A stretch of 5,576 nucleotides of DNA from Firmicutes bacterium ZCTH02-B6 (GTDB lineage: Bacteria > Bacillota > Limnochordia > Limnochordales > ZCTH02-B6), in NCBI GenBank assembly GCA_002159155.1, contig LZRQ01000208.1, positions 1 through 5,576 of the forward strand, written 5' to 3'. Below the pieces are notes generated by a model that saw only the letters and a program-made list of their open reading frames with translations, made no database searches and was not told where the DNA came from. Of this stretch, positions 1 to 5,576 are shown in pieces. How positions within the stretch are numbered: the stretch's first letter is position 1; every line of letters starts with the position of its first letter. Made by a program: the position numbers and the translations under genes.

Positions 1-866
1 ATGGCATCAGGAGCCGCCGGTGCCACCCCGCCCGCCGTCGCCCCGCCTTCGGCGACCGGCTCCCACTGGACCGACTGTAAGTGGCTGACCTCACCGAGGG
101 CGGCCTGGACCTGCGCCGGCTCGTCGGCGGTCGCGAGCAAAACGGTCATGCGGGTGTGGTCGGCGAGCCCCTCCTCAATCTCCCGTTGGGGCGGGTCAGT
201 ATCAAGGACGCGGCCCCGCTCCTGCAGCACCAACAGCGCCTGGTACAGCCGCACCACGGGCATGGGCGCGTCCGGCTCCACTGTGATGATAAAGCGCAGC
301 ACGTGCTCGCCGGCTGCGTCGGCTTCCCGCAAAAAGGACGCCCACTGGCCTCCGCCCGAGGAAGGGGATGCCGAAACATCCCCCTGCGGCGCAGCGGTTG
401 TTGTGGACCCCGCGGGCTCCTGCACAGCCGGCGACGGGACAGGCGGTTTCGCGGAGGCGGCGGTCTCGGCGCCCCACCCCCGGGCGAGGCTCTCCAAACG
501 GTGGGATAACGGCCCGACGTCGACGGCCCGATCCGTACCATCCCGCTCGACGGCCGCCAGGCAGCGCCGCAGGACGTCAATGGCCTCCAAGAGGGCGTCG
601 ACGATGTCCGCGTCCACGGCCCGCTGACCGCTGCGCACGAGATCCAACAGCGATTCCAAGGCATGGGTCAAGCGGGCCATGTTGGTCATGCCCGCAGTGG
701 CGGAACCGCCCTTGAGCGTGTGGGCCGCGCGAAAGATGGCTGCGATGGCTTCCGGATCCCCGCCGGACTCCAGGTCGACCAGAAGTTCCTCCATGGTGTC
801 GACCATCTCGGCCGACTCGTTAAGAAAGAGCGCTAGTTCTTCCGCGCTCAGCTCATCCATCGACAT
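1..866 (-). CDS. cheA: Chemotaxis histidine kinase CheA, N-terminal part (cut by window edge)
   Basis: First 288 codons of CheA, open to the left edge without a stop. Residues about 1-115 form the Hpt (P1) domain: FRAAHTLKGG around the phospho-accepting His49 (codon 722-720), followed by SATAGMTNMARLTHALE. About 116-174 is a linker, its second half rich in Pro, Ala and Ser. About 175-272 resembles the P2 response-regulator docking domain of the Thermotoga/Bacillus type (VLRFIITVEPDAPM; LVLQERGRVLDTDPP; then a closing strand QWEPV). After this a Gly/Ala-rich linker begins. Dimerisation (P3), ATP-binding (P4) and CheW-like (P5) domains should follow outside the window. The start overlaps the cheW stop by 14 bases (ATG 866) or 8 (ATG 860), typical of translational coupling. 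CheA autophosphorylates under receptor-CheW control and passes phosphate to CheY/CheB-type partners. Identity is secure from His49 context, P2 and neighbours. Confidence 0.93.
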   Translation of the reverse strand, partial: MSMDELSAEELALFLNESAEMVDTMEELLVDLESGGDPEAIAAIFRAAHTLKGGSATAGMTNMARLTHALESLLDLVRSGQRAVDADIVDALLEAIDVLRRCLAAVERDGTDRAVDVGPLSHRLESLARGWGAETAASAKPPVPSPAVQEPAGSTTTAAPQGDVSASPSSGGGQWASFLREADAAGEHVLRFIITVEPDAPMPVVRLYQALLVLQERGRVLDTDPPQREIEEGLADHTRMTVLLATADEPAQVQAALGEVSHLQSVQWEPVAEGGATAGGVAPAAPDA

Positions 867-1359
867 CGGCCACTCGCTCCTCGAGCCGCTCTAACTCGTC
901 TCGCTCCCGGGCATGGAGCACGCGGTTTAGGTCCAGCAGGATCACGAGCCGGTCGTCCAGGCGGGCAATGCCGGTGATGTACTGGGTGTCGACGCTCACG
1001 ATGTACGGGGACGGCGGCTCAATGCGATCACTGTCGAGGCGCAACACCTCCGACACGGCGTCGACGATGACACCCAGCGTCTGCTCGCCCATCTCGACCA
1101 CGACGATGCGCCGGTCCGCGTCGGCGGCCCCAGGCGCCATGCCGAACCGTTTGCGCAAGTCCAGCACGGGGATGACGCTGCCTCGCAGGTTGATCACGCC
1201 TTCGATAAACTCCGGGGTGCGCGGCACCCGGGTGATGTCAGGCACCCGGATGATCTCCCGCACCTGGTGGATGTCGACCCCGTACAGCTCCTCCGCGAGA
1301 CGAAACACGACCAACTGCTTCTGCTCGCTGGTCACGGCCCGCGCCTGCTCCGCCGCCAT
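853..1359 (-). CDS. cheW: Chemotaxis adaptor CheW
   Basis: Adaptor of 168 residues with a single CheW (SH3-like double barrel) domain. It joins the cytoplasmic tip of chemoreceptors to the P5 domain of CheA and builds the receptor array. Hallmarks: LVVFRLAEELYGVDI at 16-30; VPRTPEFIEGVINLRGSVIPV around 45-65, including the conserved NLRG (57-60) whose Arg aligns with the receptor-binding Arg of enteric CheW; VIVDAVSEVL at 97-106; and GIARLDDRLVILLDL at 130-144. The length is normal, with a short charged C-terminal tail (148-168). ATG 1359 has a good ribosome site; GTG 1371 would add 4 residues. The gene sits between the receptor and cheA, and its last codons overlap the cheA start, so translation of the two is probably coupled. 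Confidence 0.96.
   Translation of the reverse strand: MAAEQARAVTSEQKQLVVFRLAEELYGVDIHQVREIIRVPDITRVPRTPEFIEGVINLRGSVIPVLDLRKRFGMAPGAADADRRIVVVEMGEQTLGVIVDAVSEVLRLDSDRIEPPSPYIVSVDTQYITGIARLDDRLVILLDLNRVLHARERDELERLEERVADVDG
877..882 (-). promoter_or_regulatory. Ribosome binding site of cheA inside the end of cheW
   Basis: GAGGAG on the minus strand, within the last cheW codons, lies 10 bases before ATG 866 and 16 before ATG 860. The spacing favours the outer ATG, giving the start Met-Ser-Met-Asp. Confidence 0.5.
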
Positions 1360-1365
1360 CTGCCT

Positions 1366-1369
1366 CTCC
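1366..1369 (-). promoter_or_regulatory. Ribosome binding site deciding the cheW start
   Basis: GGAG (within GGAGAGG) sits 6 bases before ATG 1359. The upstream in-frame GTG at 1371 overlaps this site and has no well-spaced site of its own, so ATG 1359 is preferred. Confidence 0.6.
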
Positions 1370-1413
1370 ACCCCTTAAATCCGCGAACTGCCGTGCCCGT
1401 CACGGATCATCGC

Positions 1414-3252
1414 TCACGTCCGGAACTGGGCAACGACCTGGCGCAACTCGTTGGCCATGCGGGCCAGGGAGCGCACCGACCCGGCCACCTGCTCGATGGA
1501 GGCGTGCATCTCCTCGGCCGCCGCGCTGACCTCTTCCGACGATGCCGCGGTCTCCTCGGCAACGGCGGAAATGCTTTCCATCGCCCCCATGACTTCTTCG
1601 CTCTGGGCCGCCATTTCCTCGGTCGCGGCCGTATTTTCCTCGGTAATGCGTGCGACGCCCTCCACCGCCCGCATGACAAGCTCAACGCGCTCCGACAGGC
1701 TCTGTGCTTCCACGGTGATGCGCTGCACTTGCTGGTCCGTGGCCTCCAGGGCACCCAAGATCTGCTCGAGAGCGTGCCCTGCCTGCCGCGCCTGCTCCAT
1801 GCGGACCTCCACCTCGCGGGTCCCCAGCTGCATGGCTTCGACGGCTTCCTCGATGCCCGCCTTCATGTCGTTGATAAGCTCCGCGATCTCCTTGGCCGAC
1901 GCGGCCGACCGCTCCGCCAGCTTTCGCACCTCATCCGCGACGACGGCAAAGCCCTTGCCGTGCTCGCCGGCCCGCGCCGCCTCGATGGCCGCGTTGAGCG
2001 CCAGCAGGTTGGTCTGCTCCGCGATGTCCGAAATGACCTGCACGATATCGCCCACCCGCTGCGAGTGGTGCCCCAGCTCGCGGACCTTCTCGGCGGTGGC
2101 AAACACGGTCCGCTGGATCCCTTCCATACCGGCCACGGTTTGCCGAACCGTTTCGCCGCCCTGCCGGGCGGTGGACACACCGTCGCGGGACGCAGCGGCC
2201 ACTTGCCGGGCGTTGTCGGCGACCGATTTGATGGCTGCCGTCATCTCCTGGACCATCCGCCCGCCCTCGTGCACGACCCGAGCCTGCTCGGCCGCGCCCG
2301 CGGCGATGCGGTCGATGGCCTGCTTCAGCTCGCTGACGATCCCGACGACCTGCTGCACGGTACGGCTCTGATCGCCCGTGCCGGAAGCCACTTGGCTAAT
2401 GGTTTGGGTAATCTGCTCCGTCGCGCGGGCAGCCTGCTCCGCGGAAGCCGAGAGCTCTTCGCTGGAGCGGCTGAGAGCGTCGGTGGACTGGACGATGCGC
2501 TGCGCCAGCTGGCGCAAGTTGTTGGTCATGACGGCAAAGGCGTTGGTGACTTGCCCGACCTCGTCCTGCTGCTTGACGTGGGCAATCTGGACCGTGAGGT
2601 CGCCGTCAGCCACCCGGCCGACAACGCCGGCGATACGGGCCAGCGGCCCGCTGATGGCCCGGGCGAGCAGGATGGATGCGATGACGCCCGCTACGAGCGC
2701 CGCCGCCATCGCGAACAAAATGCGCAACTCGGCCTGCCTGGACGCTTCCATGGCCGCTTCCTCGGCCGCCTGCATCAGGCTGTCCGCGTGGCGAACCAGT
2801 TGTCCCACGAGGTCCTGGGCGCGGGCCCCGAGCTCTTCCAGCTCCACCCGCCGGGTGAAGGCAGCAAAGTCCTCATGGGAAATCTCAAAAAATTGGCCTT
2901 GCGCCTGTTTCAGCTGGGCGAGGATTTGTCGACCCGTTTCATCGGTAACCCGGCTGTCGAGGGACGAATACGTTGCTTGCCAGTCTTGCTCAATCCGGGC
3001 GATGGCATCCGCGGGCAAGAAGTACTCCATGACGCTGGCGTAAGCGTCCTGGGTCAGAAGCTCGAGCCGCCTCGCCTCGATGGTCGCCTGGACGTCGGCC
3101 TCCAACACAGCCGTAAACACGCTCGTGAGTTCGCGTAACGCGAAGAGTCCAAGAACCGCCACTACGACTACCAAAACAAGGACGAGTGCAAACCCCCCGC
3201 CGATTTTTGCAGACATTCTAAGCCGGTGCCAGTATGCGCCTTCCTTGGCCAC
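1414..3252 (-). CDS. Methyl-accepting chemotaxis protein (transmembrane chemoreceptor)
   Basis: Receptor of 612 residues that senses a ligand outside the membrane and controls CheA through CheW. Layout: short basic N-terminus; TM1 about 18-39 (run of L and V); extracytoplasmic part about 40-177, which looks all-helical like four-helix-bundle sensors, with no Cache motif recognised; TM2 about 178-200; HAMP about 201-253 (Pro203, DEVGQ at 230-234); then a long coiled-coil hairpin. The tip, 410-449, is the near-invariant signalling segment (IAEQTNLLALNAAIEAARAG). Heptad-spaced Glu pairs at 538/539, 545/546, 552/553, 566/567, 573/574 and 580/581 are candidate methylation sites. The protein ends QVVAQFRT without a CheR-docking NWETF-like tail. 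Starting at GTG 3252 follows from a well-placed ribosome site; TTG 3285 would add 11 residues. It is followed by cheW after 54 bases with no convincing terminator, so they are probably co-transcribed. The ligand cannot be told. Confidence 0.95.
   Translation of the reverse strand: MAKEGAYWHRLRMSAKIGGGFALVLVLVVVVAVLGLFALRELTSVFTAVLEADVQATIEARRLELLTQDAYASVMEYFLPADAIARIEQDWQATYSSLDSRVTDETGRQILAQLKQAQGQFFEISHEDFAAFTRRVELEELGARAQDLVGQLVRHADSLMQAAEEAAMEASRQAELRILFAMAAALVAGVIASILLARAISGPLARIAGVVGRVADGDLTVQIAHVKQQDEVGQVTNAFAVMTNNLRQLAQRIVQSTDALSRSSEELSASAEQAARATEQITQTISQVASGTGDQSRTVQQVVGIVSELKQAIDRIAAGAAEQARVVHEGGRMVQEMTAAIKSVADNARQVAAASRDGVSTARQGGETVRQTVAGMEGIQRTVFATAEKVRELGHHSQRVGDIVQVISDIAEQTNLLALNAAIEAARAGEHGKGFAVVADEVRKLAERSAASAKEIAELINDMKAGIEEAVEAMQLGTREVEVRMEQARQAGHALEQILGALEATDQQVQRITVEAQSLSERVELVMRAVEGVARITEENTAATEEMAAQSEEVMGAMESISAVAEETAASSEEVSAAAEEMHASIEQVAGSVRSLARMANELRQVVAQFRT
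1486..1653 (-). repeat. 28-residue tandem repeat in the receptor methylation helix (C-terminal arm)
   Basis: Two adjacent 28-residue units, residues 534-561 (DNA 1570-1653) and 562-589 (1486-1569), align without gaps. Each holds three Glu-Glu pairs at the same places (unit positions 5-6, 12-13, 19-20), flanked by Ala/Ser/Thr. Twenty-eight residues is exactly four coiled-coil heptads. Several pairs fit the small-small-x-x-Glu-Glu-x-x-small-small methylation pattern known from Thermotoga and Bacillus receptors. The similarity is at protein level and may partly reflect generic heptad composition. Confidence 0.55.
2218..2385 (-). repeat. 28-residue tandem repeat in the receptor N-terminal signalling arm
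   Basis: Residues 290-317 and 318-345 align without gaps over 28 positions. Shared features include Gly at 2, acidic-Gln at 5-6, Arg at 8, Val at 10, Val at 17, Glu at 19, Ala-Ile at 23-24 and Ala at 28 (9 identities by eye). It lies on the arm that pairs, roughly, with the C-terminal repeat in the antiparallel hairpin. It is weaker than the C-terminal repeat. Confidence 0.4.
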
Positions 3253-3260
3253 CCTCCATA

Positions 3261-3267
3261 CCTCCCC
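3261..3267 (-). promoter_or_regulatory. Ribosome binding site deciding the receptor start
   Basis: GGGGAGG on the minus strand ends 8 bases before GTG 3252, near-ideal spacing. The longer in-frame alternative, TTG at 3285, has no purine-rich site in front of it. Confidence 0.7.
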
Positions 3268-3298
3268 GCGCGTTGGAAAACGCAACCCACAACTTCAT

Positions 3299-3327
3299 TT
3301 TGTACCATCGGGCGGGGTAGTTGACAA
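3299..3327 (-). promoter_or_regulatory. Proximal promoter of the mcp-cheW-cheA operon
   Basis: Minus-strand TTGTCA at 3327-3322 (5 of 6 to TTGACA), a 17-base spacer, then TACAAA at 3304-3299 preceded by TGG (extended -10). Transcription would begin near 3292, leaving a leader of about 40 bases with the Shine-Dalgarno at 3267-3261. This geometry supports GTG 3252 as the receptor start, because the other in-frame start (TTG 3285) would lie only a few bases after the transcript start. A sigma-D-like reading (TCAA, 16 bases, CCCGATGG) overlaps it but matches poorly. Confidence 0.5.
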
Positions 3328-3329
3328 CT
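3319..3329. promoter_or_regulatory. Small palindrome over the proximal -35 box, possible operator
   Basis: The plus strand reads AGTTGACAACT: perfect 5-base arms (AGTTG/CAACT) around one central base. It covers the whole -35 element of the proximal promoter-like sequence, where a repressor would act. It is short and could be chance; no regulator can be named. Confidence 0.25.
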
Positions 3330-3376
3330 TGAGGGAACAAGCCATTCGACAAATTGTACCAATCAACGCAACTCTC

Positions 3377-3382
3377 CGCCAA
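3377..3382 (-). promoter_or_regulatory. Distal promoter-like element, -35 box (its -10 at 3353-3358)
   Basis: Minus-strand TTGGCG, then an 18-base spacer, then TACAAT at 3358-3353. The -10 box is preceded by TGG, an extended -10 signature. It fits a housekeeping sigma factor and points toward the chemoreceptor gene. It is in the intergenic region downstream of the c-di-GMP enzyme. It could be the main promoter or one of two. The call rests on consensus resemblance only. Confidence 0.4.
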
Positions 3383-3431
3383 CGTTTGGGCTCCGGTTCC
3401 CCTCGTTCCGCCTGTGCGCCGCAGGGAGCGG

Positions 3432-5522
3432 TCAACCACCGGTGGCCGCCTCGTAAACGTCGTTCATCCGATCCCATACCTTGGCAAAGCTGTCGGCCAC
3501 CTGGAGAAACACCTCGACAAGGGCCGGGTCGAAGGCTCGCCCTCGCCCGCTGCGAATTTGCTCCACGGCCTGCTGGTGCGACCAACCCGGTTTGTACGGG
3601 CGCTCGGAGCGCAGCGCGTCGTAGACGTCGGCGATGGCCACGATGCGAGCCTCCAGGGGGATCTCCTCCCCCGCCAGCCCGTCGGGGTAGCCGGTGCCGT
3701 CCCACCGCTCGTGGTGGCTGCGGGCGATGTTGGCGGCGACCCGGAGGAAATGGGAGGGAGACGGCAGCCGATTGTCCCTGAGCGAAGGTGACTGGAGCAA
3801 CTCCCAGCCCTTGATGGTGTGGCTCTTTACAAGTTCAAACTCCGCCTCGGTCAGCGGCCCCGGTTTCGCCAGCACGTGGGTGGGAACGGCGATTTTGCCG
3901 ATGTCGTGCAAGACGCTGGCCAGGGCCATGGTGCCCAAGAGCACGGGCGACTGAAGCTCAGGATAGATCGGGCTGGCCGCCTTCACCAAGATCCGCGTAA
4001 ACTCCCGGATGCGCTCGAGGTGTGCCCGGCTGCCTTGGTCGTGCATCTCCGCTGCGGCCGCCAGCGCAAAGGCGAGGGCTTCCTGAGTAAAGGCGCCCTC
4101 GTAGACCGGCGGCAGCGCGTGCCGCCCTTCGCCCACATCCGTGGTGACGTCGCGACTGATGCCGAGGTAGCCGACGAGCCGGCCGCGGCGATCAACGATC
4201 TTTGTGATCGCTACTGAAGCGATCCAATCCCCATCGTCCCGGTGACGGTTGATGACATGGCCCTTCCACGCCCCTTCGGTATGGAGAGCCCGCCACATGT
4301 CGTCATACACTTCCCGCGGCGTGCGCCCCGAGGCGATGAAGTTGGGGCGCTTGCCGACCAGTTCCCGCAGGGGGTAGCCCGCCCGCCGTTCGTAGGCGGG
4401 ATTCACATACAAGATCTTCATGTCCGGGTCGGTGATAATGATGCTGTCTGGACTGTTGACGAGCCAGCCTTCAAAAAAACCTCCCGGCAACCGGCCCTGG
4501 GCCTGGCCCCTGCTGGTCAGCGCCTGCGCCACCTGGCGGCGCTTGTGTTGGTACATCCGCTGATCAGCCTTTCCGATGAGGGCCTGCAGGCTGCGGCCGT
4601 CATGGGGCCAAAGGGAAATGCCGATGGCGATGGCCGGCTGGGGCGGCTCCATCGCGGTCACGTGAGCGCGAACGCACTCCATAATGGCCGCACGCACCTG
4701 GAGCGCCTCCGCCCTGCCCGCCCCGGGGATGAGAAGGACAAACTCGTCGCCACCGTAGCGGCTGATGACGGTGCCGGCCGGAGCCGCGACCCGCAACACC
4801 TCAGCCAGTTCCCGCAGGAAGCGGTCGCCTTCGAGATGGCCCCGCACGTCGTTGAGCGCCTTGAAACCGTCCAAATCGGCAAACAGCAGTGCCCCGCGGG
4901 GTGAGGCCGAACATTCCTGCCACCGGCGCTCCAGCCCCAAACGGTTGAAGAGGCCCGTGAGCGGGTCCCGCTCCCGGTCCTGCTGCACACGGTACAGCTG
5001 CACGTTGATCGCCGCACACCGTGCCAGCTTGTGCAGCACCCGCCGCGCCCCCTTGCTGAGGCTGCGCGGAGTCCGCCAGGCAAACACCACGTGGCCAAGG
5101 AACTCCCCGTCCTGCACCAGCGGCACGGCAAACCCGCAACCAACCTCGAGCCGGGCCAGGTGCTCGCGCACAATCGGTGGAACCCCGGGCAACTGCCGCA
5201 CGTCTGTGAAAAGCGCGCCGTTGCCTCCGACGAGCCGCAACCCGGCCTCGGGCAGCAAGGAACCCCCCGGGCTCGGCGTAAATTGACCAATGGATGCGAG
5301 ATCCGAGCTCTGGGTCCGGTTGGCCGTCTCCTGGCCGACCGTTGCCAGTGCGACGACATCGCCGTGCGCCACGTGCACGAGCACCGCGTCGCACTTCGCT
5401 TGCGCCTGCAACGTGGCGGCTAGGCGGTGAAGAAAGTCCGTCTCCGGACCGCCTCGGAGGACCTCGGCATTTAGTGCGCTAATGGCACCCAGCACCTGGA
5501 CGCATGCAAAAGTAGCCCTCAC
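3432..5522 (-). CDS. GAF-GGDEF-PAS-HD-GYP cyclic-di-GMP synthase/phosphodiesterase
   Basis: Predicted soluble enzyme of 696 residues that could both make cyclic-di-GMP (GGDEF, two GTP to c-di-GMP) and hydrolyse it (HD-GYP). Domains by eye: GAF-like sensor about 26-175; a short helix leading into GGDEF about 186-332, with DPLTGLFNR, the metal-site segment FADLDGFKALND and an intact GGDEF at 257-261; PAS about 352-460 (VNPAYERRAGY; ending in GISRDVT); HD-GYP about 480-690, with His501, His539-Asp540, Lys543, His568, His603-His604, GTGYPDG at 609-615 and Asp632. No membrane segment is seen. The RxxD inhibitory site expected five residues before GGDEF is absent (PAGT there). I chose GTG 5522 because GGGGAG lies 7 bases upstream. 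An in-frame GTG at 5549 would add 9 residues, and the frame stays open to the window edge, so a longer protein is possible. Family assignment is very secure; the net activity in vivo is unknown. Confidence 0.95.
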   Translation of the reverse strand: MRATFACVQVLGAISALNAEVLRGGPETDFLHRLAATLQAQAKCDAVLVHVAHGDVVALATVGQETANRTQSSDLASIGQFTPSPGGSLLPEAGLRLVGGNGALFTDVRQLPGVPPIVREHLARLEVGCGFAVPLVQDGEFLGHVVFAWRTPRSLSKGARRVLHKLARCAAINVQLYRVQQDRERDPLTGLFNRLGLERRWQECSASPRGALLFADLDGFKALNDVRGHLEGDRFLRELAEVLRVAAPAGTVISRYGGDEFVLLIPGAGRAEALQVRAAIMECVRAHVTAMEPPQPAIAIGISLWPHDGRSLQALIGKADQRMYQHKRRQVAQALTSRGQAQGRLPGGFFEGWLVNSPDSIIITDPDMKILYVNPAYERRAGYPLRELVGKRPNFIASGRTPREVYDDMWRALHTEGAWKGHVINRHRDDGDWIASVAITKIVDRRGRLVGYLGISRDVTTDVGEGRHALPPVYEGAFTQEALAFALAAAAEMHDQGSRAHLERIREFTRILVKAASPIYPELQSPVLLGTMALASVLHDIGKIAVPTHVLAKPGPLTEAEFELVKSHTIKGWELLQSPSLRDNRLPSPSHFLRVAANIARSHHERWDGTGYPDGLAGEEIPLEARIVAIADVYDALRSERPYKPGWSHQQAVEQIRSGRGRAFDPALVEVFLQVADSFAKVWDRMNDVYEAATGG

Positions 5523-5529
5523 GTCCCAT

Positions 5530-5535
5530 CTCCCC
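5530..5535 (-). promoter_or_regulatory. Ribosome binding site deciding the start of the c-di-GMP enzyme
   Basis: GGGGAG on the minus strand, 7 bases before GTG 5522. The upstream in-frame GTG at 5549 has only a GGAG about 12 bases away, so the inner GTG is the better start. Confidence 0.6.
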
Positions 5536-5576
5536 GCTTTCCTTCCCACACCGCGGGAACGCGCTCCGGTCCGAAC

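Noticed and set aside
1..627. Plus-strand open frame of 208 codons opposite cheA
   Set aside because: It is antisense to the CheA Hpt, linker and P2 coding sequence. Its low-complexity Ala/Ser/Arg product and GC-rich background mark it as a shadow.
1391..1405. CCGTG/CACGG hairpin between the receptor and cheW as a terminator
   Set aside because: It has only a 5-base stem and a 5-base loop, with no T-run after it on the minus strand. It is too weak to stop transcription in an operon.
1451..2371. Plus-strand open frame of 306 codons, Ser/Ala/Met/Cys-rich
   Set aside because: It is the complement of the heptad-repeat coding sequence of the receptor, which produces repetitive Ser/Ala/Thr strings. 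No domain is recognised.
1267..3138. Plus-strand open frame of 623 codons opposite the receptor gene
   Set aside because: It lies antisense to a certain MCP gene. Its first codon position pairs with the receptor wobble position, which is rarely A in this GC-rich gene, so stop codons are rare by composition alone. The protein is Arg/His/Gly/Leu-rich with no recognisable domain.
3253..3285. Eleven-codon N-terminal extension of the receptor from TTG 3285
   Set aside because: There is no ribosome site before TTG, and the predicted transcript start is only a few bases upstream. GTG 3252 has GGGGAGG at 8 bases.
3321..3326. Perfect TTGACA on the plus strand as a rightward promoter
   Set aside because: Seventeen bases downstream is ATTCGA, a poor -10, and no plus-strand gene follows. 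It is the complement of the palindrome over the leftward -35.
4143..4469. PAS domain as a light-sensing LOV domain
   Set aside because: The reactive Cys motif of LOV domains (NCRFLQ type) is absent; the matching segment reads KRPNFIASGRT. A flavin-, haem- or ligand-binding or purely structural PAS remains possible.
4242..4904. Plus-strand open frame of 220 codons opposite the GGDEF/PAS coding region
   Set aside because: It is antisense to clearly coding sequence, and no family motif or convincing ribosome site was seen.

Overview
GC-rich bacterial DNA (rich in G and C by eye, with mostly G or C at wobble positions) carrying four genes, all transcribed leftward on the minus strand and packed almost end to end. 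Two of the four appear to start at GTG. The receptor type, the T. maritima/Bacillus-like CheA P2 region and the GGDEF/HD-GYP fusion would fit a high-GC member of the Bacillota (Symbiobacterium/Thermaerobacter/Limnochorda-like lineages). That placement is an impression from family resemblance, not a proof.

Layout in transcription order (right to left). (1) 5522-3432: a multidomain cyclic-di-GMP enzyme, GAF-GGDEF-PAS-HD-GYP, with both catalytic motif sets intact. (2) 3431-3253: a 179-base intergenic region, poorer in GC than its surroundings, with two promoter-like elements pointing at the chemotaxis genes and a small palindrome over one -35 box. (3) 3252-1414: a transmembrane chemoreceptor (MCP) with an unusually long cytoplasmic hairpin. 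(4) 1359-853: the adaptor CheW. (5) 866 to the left edge: the N-terminal 288 codons of the histidine kinase CheA (Hpt domain, linker, P2 domain). It overlaps the cheW stop, and the rest lies outside the window.

The last three genes form the core chemosensory signalling unit. The receptor senses a ligand outside the cell, CheW links it to CheA, and CheA phosphorylates itself on His49 before passing the phosphate to response regulators docked on P2. The c-di-GMP enzyme just upstream could set the motile/sessile balance in the same cell, but it is separated by an apparent promoter region, so a functional link is inference from position only.

No RNA gene, mobile element, CRISPR array or frankly novel system was recognised. 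The most notable points are the PAS domain between GGDEF and HD-GYP, the missing c-di-GMP inhibitory site, and the receptor hairpin lengthened by what look like 28-residue tandem duplications on both arms.
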